A stretch of 64,000 bases of DNA from Schizochytrium sp. TIO01 (Eukaryota > Sar > Bigyra > Thraustochytrida > Thraustochytriidae): assembly GCA_004764695.1 (NCBI GenBank), contig SMSO01000036.1:1322001-1386000 (forward strand), in the 5' to 3' direction. The translations under genes were made by a program, and so were the position numbers. This document shows positions 1 to 11,100 of the stretch, in pieces; position 1 is the first letter of the stretch; each line of letters opens with the position of its first letter. The notes below the pieces were generated by a model. The model did no database searches. It was not told where the DNA came from and saw only the letters and a program-made list of their open reading frames with translations.

Positions 1-1
1 C

Positions 2-175
2 GCCAAGATGTACGGAATGGATATGAGGTTCTGCATTGATAATGGGGCCATGATTGCTCAGGCAGGTATCTTGCAATATATGGCAGGAGACAATTTCGAG
101 CTCAAGGATACAGTCTGTACGCAGAGATTCCGTACGGATGAGGTGCTTGCCACATGGCGCACACCTCTTCAGTGA
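2..175 (+). CDS. Kae1/OSGEP tRNA threonylcarbamoyltransferase, C-terminal fragment
   Basis: This is the last 57 codons of the catalytic subunit of the KEOPS complex, cut by the window edge. The family transfers threonylcarbamoyl to A37 of ANN-decoding tRNAs (t6A) in the cytosol and nucleus. The reading frame is open from base 2 to the TGA at 173-175. It shows the C-terminal family motif [12 protein letters not shown] (metal/nucleotide-site region) followed by the terminal TQRFRTDEV-x-x-TWR segment typical of archaeal and eukaryotic Kae1 rather than bacterial TsaD. The upstream ASKHA domain lies outside the window. The frame has no breaks, so the gene is probably functional. Confidence 0.88.
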   Translation, partial: AKMYGMDMRFCIDNGAMIAQAGILQYMAGDNFELKDTVCTQRFRTDEVLATWRTPLQ

Positions 176-908
176 GAACGCTCACCAAAATTGGTAGCTT
201 CTCTCTAGACCTTGCATTTATCTATAACATTTCCTTGGCATCTGGAGTCCTCTAGGGAGGAGCTGGTGGCTGTGTTTATCCCTTTTGAGGATCGCACCAA
301 CCTTGATTCTATCTTTTTTGTTGTTGAAACGGAGGTGCCGTGTAACGAACAGAGGTGTTGGGTTGGGTGCAGTAGGGTATCTCCTAGTGGATAAGTTTGT
401 GAATCAGGCACGATCTTCAAAACAAGAAAGAATAGAATTTTGCTCGCTCGTCGTGTCCTTTGTTGCTCAGTAACATTGAGAAAACATGATATGACTGACC
501 ACCAATTCCGAATAAGCTGATGTCCTCGTTTGAATCAGCATGGCTTACTCTGTTCGTAGGTGAATCTACTTTTACATTAGGCAAATTGCATCAGAAAACT
601 GATTAATTACTACACAACTTAACGCTCTTTTATGATGCCTCGGTTCCTGCAATCAGATAAAATACCTTCTGACAATGTATCGAGTAGTTTTGGAATACGA
701 AACTTTGCTCAGTAGTGAAATTATGTTAGTGAAGTCGTAATATAGTCTGCCGTTTGGCTTAGTTTGGCTCACTTCTATTCGGGACTAAATTTGCCGGACT
801 TTAATTTTGATTTTTCAAGCTTAAAACTAAAAACTCATGTCTTATGAATAAATATAATTTGTTGTATATGCATGTACATGTGAAAACCCTGCAGTATGCA
901 TGGCCCAA
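176..908. other. Intergenic spacer, no gene seen
   Basis: About 730 bases between two convergent gene ends (Kae1 on + and the coiled-coil gene on -). Short open frames on both strands near 205-473 overlap each other and show no recognisable motif. I see no RNA gene or repeat here. Confidence 0.6.
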
Positions 909-1321
909 CTATTCGGCCCACTCAGCAAGATCTGCTAGAAGTTTATCTTTCTCTGTCATCAATTTGTCATTTTGCAGTATAAGTAGTTGAGCAAGATCTT
1001 GTGCATCGACGAGTTCCTCCTCAAGTTCTTGAATTCGAAGCCTAAGAGAGGCTATATTATCGGCTTTGCTCAACATTTCGTCTGTACTTCCTTCATGGAC
1101 TGTACCCCATGCTAAAATGATGTCATGGGCCGGTACTGTAGGAGGAATAGACTCCCCCCCGCGAACGCCAGTGCAATTATCCTTGTCACAGACGCATCCC
1201 ATGTCTTGCTCCTACCTTTCTTCGTCTGCGCTGTGTTAACGTGTTCAATGTTACTTTCGATTTCAAGATTCAGGTTTGCTGCTTGCTGTTGCAAATACAG
1301 ACGAGCAGTGCTCATATTCAT
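909..1321 (-). CDS. Small coiled-coil protein, two exons (predicted)
   Basis: I do not recognise the family. Two minus-strand open frames fit together across a candidate intron at 1215-1112 (104 nt). It begins GTAGGA and ends CATTTTAG, in phase 1. Exon 1 (1321-1216) starts MNMSTARLYLQQQ. Exon 2 (1111-909) ends in a strongly heptad-patterned helix with segments such as LRLRIQELEEELVDAQ and LQNDKLMTEKDKLLADL. The joined product is 102 residues, acidic and probably a dimeric coiled coil or adaptor. The frames are in matching phase without adjustment, which favours the model. Further upstream exons are possible. Without splicing, exon 2 alone would read from an ATG at 1202, giving 97 residues. 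Confidence 0.45.
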
Positions 1322-3402
1322 CAAGCAAAGAGCACCAACTGCGATGGTCCCTCATATTAAAATATCGCGTTCAAGCGCTGTGCAATTTCGGTTGCTTTTG
1401 GCAAAGCGGCGCAGGCACAAGTCTGCGAGCTGAACTATACCAAAAATCATATCTACGAATAAAAGGACTACTAGGATGCTAAGATCTTCTCACCATAACG
1501 TTTTGAAAGATGCTTTTAAGATGTCCCGAAAGGTTTGCTTCAGCAGTAGTACCGAGTCGAATGCTCGCTTGTGGTACTACCAACTTCCTTGTAAATTATA
1601 CCCTAAGTCAGACATTAGCTTCATTCGGTCCTAGTCTACGTTTTTTGCAATTCATGTTGCGTTGATCAACAGTGCGAGTAGAGGTTCTCGCTGATCTCTC
1701 TGTACGCAATCAGCTCTAGCTAATCCTTCCAGCTTTTGACCCGCTGTGGGAACATCTAACTGGTAGTTTTAACACAGCACAGTCAGCTCCTCGAGGGTTG
1801 CAGTAGATGAATTGAAGAAGGTTCCCATAAATTACTTACTATTGAAGAACCGTGACTGTTGGGGTTCGCTTGTCAAGAAAAACAAAAAGGCGAATTTAAA
1901 GCGTGGATTTCTAAATTTATCTTCAGTAACGCAGAAATCCAAGATCTGCGCCGTTCGAAGTACCGCAGTTGCAGTTTGGCCTATGTCTTTCTAACAGTTA
2001 GAATTTACTTTTATTAATCGCTAGCTTGTAGAACATAAAGAGTCAGCTTGGCAAAGCTCACTTCAATTCGGAAATGGTTATCTCTCCTCACTTACTATGC
2101 ACAGACAGCTAGTGGAGATGACAATACCGCAAGATACAAATTCGGTATAGTAGCACTACCATTTTGAGGTCTCAGGGACTAAAAACGATCTCCGCGAAGA
2201 AAAATTCTCTGGTTCTTTAGTACGATTTTCTGAGGGTGCTAGTGGACCAATAATAATAGTAATAACAGTTGTTCGTACTAGCTAGCTAGCTGTTCCATGC
2301 AGTTGACCTACGAGTTGACATATCATCCAATTGTTATTGATGGACCTGTGGGTTTACAATGCTTTAAGTTGCTCCAACAAGCGTGCTTGAGTAGACATGC
2401 AATGCTGACAATAGAATTAATAGTACTGTAAAGAAGTTCAAGTCCATTAACTGAGCCAAAGAACCTACAAAGGCCTTTGGAAGTATTCCCATACCTACTA
2501 GGATGTAAGACGCAAAAATAGATAAGAAGAATGCTTGAAAAAAAACAAAAACAAAAAACTTATTTAAGCTTGTGGATACAGCACTTGCATTGATTGGAGA
2601 TAGTTAAAGGTGGAGGGAAGTTTTGCGATAATAGACACGTATCAGAAATGTATAGGGTAGTTGCATGTTGAGAAATTAGTTCATCCCTAAAGTATTAAAA
2701 CAGATAGTTACAACTGTGTATCTCAATGTCTGTTGCGAGAAAACTTTTTGCAAAATAATAATCAACAAATGGGTTACCTGTTGTGAATTTTGTCAAGAAT
2801 TATGCTCTATTGTAGTCACGTTGGACACGATTAAGAATTGATGTTTGAGCTGTTTGATATACTTGTCACTTTTCCTGTCATTCTTAAGCCGCGAAAACAA
2901 TCAGACAGGTAAGCCGAATGAAAGTGTGTCCTCCCCATTAATGGAGCCTATATACTTCTTGTTCAAACCTCCCCAAAGATGACGGTGTCTGCAGCAACCT
3001 GCCGTAAGCTTGTTTTTTTTTTTTTCGCTGAAATTCTTTCGCGTGATCAAACTCTATGAAAGCGCTTCAACGATTTCTCATTTCTTCGAACATCAACACT
3101 CTCTCAACTTAGGTAAACGACATGATATGAAGCTGTTTGGGATTTCTTATTCCTTTGCTAGGCTTCGAACAATTTTGCTCGCGCTTTTGCTTTGAGCTAG
3201 GCAAGCCTTCTCATCGCCGCAATGCTCACCTACTGATGTCCCTCGCGAAAGCTTATTATTTTTCTGTGCGTATATGTTGATGAAGAGAGTAGCATATTTA
3301 AAGATAGTTTGGATCAAGCATTTAATCAGGCATTGCATATGTTACTGTCTTCCGTCCGTCCGGGAGTTGCCGTAACAAGCTCCAAATGTTGATCTTCTAC
3401 AG

Positions 3403-3424
3403 GAGACAGTTTATAAACTGTCTC
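3403..3424. repeat. Perfect 22-bp palindrome
   Basis: The half-site GAGACAGTTTA is followed directly by its exact reverse complement with no spacer. It abuts the hairpin at 3424-3459. It could be a dimeric protein-binding site or a cruciform. No function can be assigned. Confidence 0.85.
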
Positions 3425-3459
3425 GTTCCCTGATTGATCGAGACGCAATCGGGGGAACG
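3424..3459. repeat. Hairpin, 7 + 5 bp stem
   Basis: CGTTCCC (3424-3430) pairs with GGGAACG (3453-3459), and GATTG (3432-3436) pairs with CAATC (3446-3450). They are separated by a small internal loop (t / gg) and capped by a 9-nt loop. It shares base 3424 with the preceding palindrome. Confidence 0.7.
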
Positions 3460-3664
3460 AAGTTAAGGCTAGCCGCGGAAAAGTGGAGGGGAAGAGGATG
3501 CGTGCGGAGAGCGCAGTCGCAACTCTTTGAGAAAACTTAAACTGGTGAGTGAGTTAAGCTAAAGCGGAGACTAAAGGAGCCTTGCTAGGTGTGAGCTTGG
3601 TGAGACTCTGGTGGCTGTGAATAGCCGGAGGTTATGGGTATGCTTGGGTAGGTGTGTAGGTTTC

Positions 3665-3718
3665 TTGTTGCACGGTAGCGTGCACGATAACCTGTTGTGC
3701 GATAGCGTGCACAGTAAG
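3665..3718. repeat. 27-bp tandem duplication containing GTGCAC palindromes
   Basis: Two adjacent diverged copies with a period of 27, each centred on TAGCGTGCAC, begin at 3665 and 3692. They differ at a handful of positions. The function is unknown. Confidence 0.65.
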
Positions 3719-3725
3719 AGGAAAT

Positions 3726-3754
3726 CTTTTATCGGTAAAAATTTTCGATAAAAG
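3726..3754. repeat. 9-bp stem hairpin
   Basis: CTTTTATCG (3726-3734) pairs exactly with CGATAAAAG (3746-3754) around an 11-nt A/T loop. It lies in an A/T-rich tract and may be fortuitous. Confidence 0.5.
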
Positions 3755-5101
3755 GAAAATTTCTTTTTAACTTTTCTTTTAAGCGAAAAGTAAAAGAAAT
3801 TGTGGATTGAAAGTTTTCTCTGGTTTTTCTTGATATGGAATATGAGGCGAATCCATTCATTAGACAACTTGTATGGAAATAGCCTAGAGAGCCAGGACAA
3901 AATATATATATTTTTTTATTTTTTTTAATGCATGGAATCACCAACCGACCTTCAGCTTCTCCAGCAGTATGCTTTGATCTATATTGGCAAACTCTCTTGC
4001 ATTTTAGCTCTACCATCGCGAAGTAAGCTTTACAACTCATGCCATAACGACTTGTTTGCAATATCTTAGTGGTTTGGTACAAGTGCTTACAGATTGACCT
4101 CATCCAAACTGTGAGACATTGTCTGCTCCAGCTCGGACTATTCCGCCAGATACATAGAACGAACAATCTTCACGCTGGGAATTTATTGTGCGAAAACGTT
4201 CGCAGCGCTTGGGGGGAACTATCCATATCACTTATCAACCTGACAGTCTTTGGAAACAATTTAAATAAATAAAAAACTTCAACTCTCTTCAGGCTTTTAT
4301 AGCGATTGTTAGAAAATGGTGCGCGGCGTGCACAAAATCCCATAATAGATCAATAGCAAAAACAGTGCTTCAAACAGTTTCTCCGAGCAGGAATGGGATC
4401 GATTAAAGATTACGTTATATATCTAAGGAAAGATAGTAGAAGTGAGGCTTTAACAGGTTTGCTCAGGAGCGAGTGAGCGAGTTCAGAAGCGCGCTAGCGC
4501 GGATTAAAATTACATGCAAGCCCCAACTCGCATAAGTGGAATAGGCAATAACACGTTGGAAATACTATGCTTTAAAGATCGGAAACAATTTGAAGTGAGG
4601 TTCTGCCAAGGATCGCTTTGGGCGATGTCGCTTGTATATCTAGCACATAATTCTGTTACTATTACCACTTTCGTATCAATGGCGTCAACAAAAGATATGA
4701 TAATTAATGAAACGTGGTGAGGATTGCTTAGAAGAGATTGAAGAACTGTCTGAGATTCTAGTAATTGTCACTTATCTTACTGAATGTATTTGGGTGGATT
4801 CGAGGTATTCCGGATCTCGACACAGGATCGGGGCAGAGGCAGGATTTGGGTTAGTGAAATACCAAACAAAAGAAACTGCCAGCAGACCCAGTCTTCGATT
4901 TTTTAATATAATTTGCTTACGTCTCTGCAATTAACCACTTTCACTGCCTAACCACCCGCAAGCTCCGGGAAGGAACTTTCAGATTTACCCGAGAAGGCTG
5001 GCTCATTCACCGAATTTTATTTAAAGGTAGGCCCGTACACCCCTTTAGTTGAATCCTCTTCAAAATACGTCATTGATTACCAAATTCATTGAAAGTATAG
5101 C

Positions 5102-8100
5102 TCAAGAGCGCACTATACGCCTTCTTTTGTACGTTTGATCTGCCCTGTAGTTGCGTATGGCATCAACGATGTCTGCGCCAGCATTGAGTTCTTGACATAA
5201 AAGCTCGCATTCTCTAATACTATGCATGGCGAGGCTCAGAAGCGCACTACATGCCTTTTGTTGTACAACAGCATCTTCTTGGTGCCTACGCATGGCATTA
5301 ATAATATCTGCACCGGCATTCAGATCATTACGAAGAATGATACAGTTAAGACCATTATTGCAAGTTAAGCCCATAAGTGCACCGCATGCATTTTGTTGAA
5401 TAATTTTATCTTCAGGGTGATTGCGCATGGTCTGAGCAATGGCCGCACCAGCCCTGTCAATTTCACAAAGATTCTTACAATTACTAGGACTGTTGCAACT
5501 TAAGTTCATAAGCAACACGCAAGCCTCTCGTTGCAAGGTAATATCTAAGCGGTGCCTATACATGGCCTGAACAATGGCGTTGCCAGCGTTGAGATTTTGA
5601 CAAAGAATCTCACGATTGCGAGTATTGCCTGCAGTAAAATTTATCAGTGCGCCAAACGCTTTCAGTTGTAGAATTACATCGCCAGGGTGCATGCGCATGG
5701 CATTAACAATGACTGCACCAGCATTGAGATCTTGACAAAGAATCTTTCGATTACGAGTATTACTGCAAGTTAAGCCCATAAGTGCACCACATGCATTTTG
5801 TTGAATAATTTTATCTTCAGGGTGATTGCGCATGGTCTGAGCAATGGCCGCACCAGCCCTGTTAATTTCACAAAGAATCTTACAATTACTAGGACTGTTG
5901 CAACTTAAGTTCGTAAGCAACATGCACGCCTCTCGTTGCAAAGTAATATCTAAGCGGTGCCTATACATGGCCTGAACAATGGCGTTGCCAGCGTTGAGAT
6001 TTTGACAAAGAATCTCACAATTGCGAGTATTGCCTGCAGTAAAATTTATCAGTGCGCCAAACGCTTTCAGTTGTAGAATTACATTGTCGGGGTGTATGCC
6101 CATGGCGTTAACAATGGCTTTACCAGCGCCAAGAAATTGACAAAGAATCTCACGATTACAAGCATTATTGTGGGATAAATGCATCAGCTTATCAAACAAG
6201 TTTTGTTGCAGAGTAGTATCGAAGTCATCCTTGTGCATGGCCTTAACTATTTCTGCACCAGTATTAACTTCTCGACAAAATGTCTCACAATCAACAAGAT
6301 TTCCAAAAGTAAAGCTTGAAATTGCGCCATGAGCTTTCTCTAGGAGACTGACATCTCTAGGGTGATTGCACATGGCCTGGACAATGGCTGTGCCAGCTTT
6401 AAGCTCAAGATGAAGATTCTCATGGTTCCAAGCATCACTGCGAGCAAAGTCCATAAGCGCACCACATGCAATTTGTTGAATACGATCATCCCAAGGGTGG
6501 TTTTGCATGGCCTCAACAATGTCTGCACCAGCATTGAGATCTCCACAAAGGAAGTTACAATTACGAACATTATTGCGAGCGAAATCCACCAGCGCAATAC
6601 ACGCGTTCTGTTGCAGAGTCAAATCTTCAGGGTACTTGCGCATGGTCGCAACGATGGCTTTTCCAGCCCCGAGATCTTGACAAAGAATCTCACGATTACG
6701 ATCATTACTGTAAGTCAATATCATAAACACACCGCAAGCACTTTGTTGAATAAGTTTATCTCCAGGATGATTTCGCATGGCCTTAACGACGGCCTCTCCA
6801 GCCTTGAGCTCTTGCTTAATAAACTGGACATCAAAAGCACCGTTGCAAGTTAATTTCATAAGCAACATGTACGCCTCGTCTTGCAATGTACGGTGCGTGC
6901 GCATGGCTTCAAAAATGTATTTTCCAGCTTGGGTATATTCACGAAGAATCTCACAATTATGAGCATTTCCTGTAGCAAGGCTTGACAGCACACGACACGC
7001 GTGCATTTGTAGAGTAACAGCTCGACGGTGCTCACGCATGGCCGCAACGATGGCTGCACCGGCGTTAACATCTTGACAAAGAATCTCACAATTACGAGCA
7101 TGTTCTGTAGCAAGGCTTGACAGCACATGACACGCGTCCTGTTGTAGAGTAACATCTTGTAGATGGTTGCGCATGGCCGCAACGATGGCTGCACCAGCGT
7201 TGCAATCTTGACAAAGAATCTTACAGTTACGAGCATTTCCTGTAGCAAGGCCTGACAGCATACGACACGCGTGCTTTTGTAGAGTAACATCTTGTAGGTG
7301 CTCGCGCATGGCCGCAACAATGGCTTCACCGGCGTTGAGATCTCCACAAAGGAGATTACAATTACGAGGATTTCCTGTAGCAAGGCTTGAAAGCACACGA
7401 CACGCGTCCTGTTGTAGAGTAACATCTTGTAGATGGTTGCGCATGGTTGTAATAATGGTTACAGCAGCGTTGCAGTCTTGACAAAGGGTCTCACAGTTAC
7501 GAGCATTTTCATTAGTCAACTTTGAAAGCAAACTACAAGCGTTCTTTTGTAGAGTAACATCTTGTGGATGCTCGCGCATGGCCGCAACAATGGCTGCACC
7601 GGCGTTGAGATCTTCACAAAGGAAGTTACAATTACGAACACTACTGTGAGCAAACTTCATCAGCGCAATACACGCGTTCTGTTGCAGAGTCGCATCTTGA
7701 GGGTACTTGCGCATGGCCGCAACGATGGCTTTTCCAGCCCCGAGATCTTGACAAAGAATCTCACGATTACGATCATTACTGTAAGTCAATATCATAAACA
7801 CACCGCAAGCACTTTGTTGAATAAGTTTATCTCCAGGATGATTTCGCATGGCCTTAACGACGGCCTCTCCAGCCTTGAGCTCTTGCTTAATAAACTGGAC
7901 ATCAAAAGCACCGTTGCAAGTTAATTTCATAAGCAACATGTACGCCTCGTCTTGCAATGTACGGTGCGTGCGCATGGCTTCAAAAATGTATTTTCCAGCT
8001 TGGGTATATTCACGAAGAATCTCACAATTATGAGCATTTCCTGTAGCAAGGCTTGACAGCACACGACACGCGTGCATTTGTAGAGTAACAGCTCGACGGT

Positions 8101-11100
8101 GCTCACGCATGGCCGCAACGATGGCTGCACCAGCGTTGAGATCTTGACAAAGAATCTCACAATAATGATCGTTTTCTATAGTAAACTTTGAAAGCAAACT
8201 ACAAGCGTTCTTTTGTAGAGTAACATCTTGACGGTGCTCGCGCATGGCCGCAACAATGGCTTCACCGGCGTTGAGATCTTCACAAAGGAAGTTACAATTA
8301 CGAACACTACTGTGAGCAAACTTCATCAGCGCAATACACGCGTTCTGTTGCAGAGTCGCATCTTGAGGGTACTTGCGCATGGCCGCAACGATGGCTTTTC
8401 CAGCCCCGAGATCTTGACAAAGAATCTCACGATTACGGGCCTTACTGTAAGTCAATATCATAAACACACCGCAAGCACTTTGTTGAATAAGGTTATCTCC
8501 AGGATGATTTCGCATGGCCTTAACGACGGCCTCACCGGCCTTGAGCTCTTGCTTAATAAACTGGACATCAAAAGCACCGTTGCAAGTTAATTTCATAAGC
8601 AACATGTACGCCTCGTCTTGCAATGTATAGTGTATGCGCATGGCTTCAAAAATGTATTTTCCAGCTTGGGTATATTCGCGAAGAATCTCACAATTACGAG
8701 CATTTTCAATAGTCAACTTTGAAAGCAAACTACAAGCGTTCTTTTGTAGAGTAACATCTTGTGGATGCTCGCGCATGGCCGCAACAATGGCTGCACCGGC
8801 GTTGAGATCTTCACAAAGGAAGTTACAATTACGAACACTACTGTGAGCAAACTTCATCAGCGCAATACACGCGTTCTGTTGCAGAGTCGCATCTTGAGGG
8901 TACTTGCGCATGGCCGCAACGATGGCTTTTCCAGCCCCGAGATCTTGACAAAGAATCTCACGATTACGGGCCTTACTGTAAGTCAATATCATAAACACAC
9001 CGCAAGCACTTTGTTGAATAAGTTTATCTCCAGGATGATTTCGCATGGCCTTAACGACGGCCTCACCGGCCTTGAGCTCTTGCTTAATAAACTGGACATC
9101 AAAAGCACCGTTGCAAGTTAATTTCATAAGCAACATGTACGCCTCGTCTTGCAATGTATAGTGTATGCGCATGGCTTCAAAAATGTATTTTCCAGCTTGG
9201 GTATATTCGCGAAGAATCTCACAATTACGAGCATTGCTTGTAGCAAGGCTTGACAGCACACGACACGCGTGCTTTTGTAGAGTAACAGCTCGACTGTGCT
9301 GGCGCATGGCCGCAACGATCTCTGCACCAGCGTTGCAATCTTGACAAAGAATCTCACAATTACGAGCATTTTCTGTAGCAAGGCTTGACAGCACACGACA
9401 CGCGTCCTGTTGTAGAGTAAGATCTTTTAGATGGTTGCGCATGGCCGCAACGATGGCTGCACCAGCGTTGCAATCTTGACAAAGAATCTTACAGTTACGA
9501 GCATTTCCTGTAGCAAGGCCTGACAGCACACGACACGCGTGCTTTTGTAGAGTAACAGCTCGACTGTGCTGGCGCATGGCCGCAACGATCTCTGCACCAG
9601 CGTTGCAATCTTGACAAAGAATCTCACAATTGCGAGCATTTCTTGTAGCAAGGCTTGACAGCACACGACACGCGTCCTGTTGTAGTGTAACATATTGACG
9701 GTACTTGCGCATGGCCGCAACGATGGCTTTTCCAGCCCCGAGATCTTGACAAAGAATCTCACGATTACGATCATTTTCTGTAGCAAGGCTTGACAGCACA
9801 TGAAACGCGTCCTGTTGTAGAGTAACATCTTGTAGATGGTTGCGCATGGCCGCAACGATGGCTGCACCGGCGTTAACATCTTGACAAAGAATCTTACAGT
9901 TCTGAGCATTTTTGGTAGAAAGGCCTGACAGCACACCACACGCGTGCTTTTGTAGAGTAACATCTTGTAGGTGCTCACGCATGGCCACAACGATGGCTTC
10001 ACCGGCGTTGAGATCTCCACAAAGGATGTTACAATTACGAACACTACTGCGGGCAAACTTCATCAGCGCAATACACGCGTTCTGTTGCAGAGCCGCATCT
10101 TGAGGGTGCTTGCGCATGGCCGCAACGATGGCTTTTCCAGCCCCGAGATCTTGACAAAGAATCTCACGATTACGATCATTACTGTAAGGCCATATCATAA
10201 ACACACCGCAAGCACTTTGTTGAATAAGGTTATCTCCAGGATGATTTCGCATGGCTTGAACGACGGCCTCACCGGCCTGAAGCTCTTGCTTAATAAACTG
10301 GACATCAAAAGCACCGTTGCAAGTTAATTTCATAAGCAACAGGTACGCCTCGTCTCGCAATGTATAGAACATGTGCTTGGCTTCAAAAATGTATTTTCCA
10401 GCTTTGGTATATTCGCGAAGAATCTCACAATTACGAGCATTTTCTGTAGCAAGGCTTGACAGCACACGACACGCGTCCTGTTGTAGAGTAGCATCTTGAC
10501 GGTGCTCGCGTATGGCCGCAATAATGATTACAGCAGCGTTGCAGTCTTGACAAAGAATCTCACGATTACGAGCATTTCCTGTAGCAAGGCTTGACAGCAC
10601 ACGACACGCGTCCTGTTGTAGAGTAACATCTTGACGGTGCTGGCGCATGGCTGCAACGATCTCTGCACCAGCGTTGCAATCTTGACAAAGAATCTCACAA
10701 TTACGAGCATTTTCTGTAGCAAGGCTTGACAGCACACGACACGCGTCCTGTTGTAGAGTAACATCTTGACGGTGCTGGCGCATGGCTGCAACGATCTCTG
10801 CACCAGCGTTGCAGTCTTGACAAAGAATCTCACGATTAGGAGCATTTCCTGTAGCAAAGCTTGAAAGCACACGACACGCGTTCTTTTGTAGAGTAACATC
10901 TTGTAGGTGCTCGCGCATAGCCACAATGATGGCTGCACCAGCGTTGAGTTCTTGGCAAAGAATCTCACAATTACGAGCCTTTCCTATAGTAAAGTCTGAG
11001 CGCAAGCTATACGTGTGCTTTTGTAGACTAATCTCTTGTAGGTGCTCGCGCATGGCCGCAACAATGGCTTCACTGTCGTTGAGATCTCCACAAAGGAGAT

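Larger units (their letters stand above)
1322..5101. other. Long AT-rich spacer with palindromes, no convincing gene
   Basis: About 3.8 kb. Open frames here are short, mostly without ATG starts and overlap on opposite strands. Two weak plus-strand frames (4514-4720 and 4707-4934) overlap by 14 bases and lack motifs. The stretch 3340-3760 is distinctive: a perfect 22-bp palindrome, an adjacent hairpin, a 27-bp tandem duplication and another hairpin, listed separately. A T-run sits at 3012-3024. Confidence 0.6.

Noticed and set aside
3729-4166. 145-codon minus-strand frame
   Set aside because: It starts at TTG, overlaps another open frame and hairpin repeats, and has no motif or biased composition.
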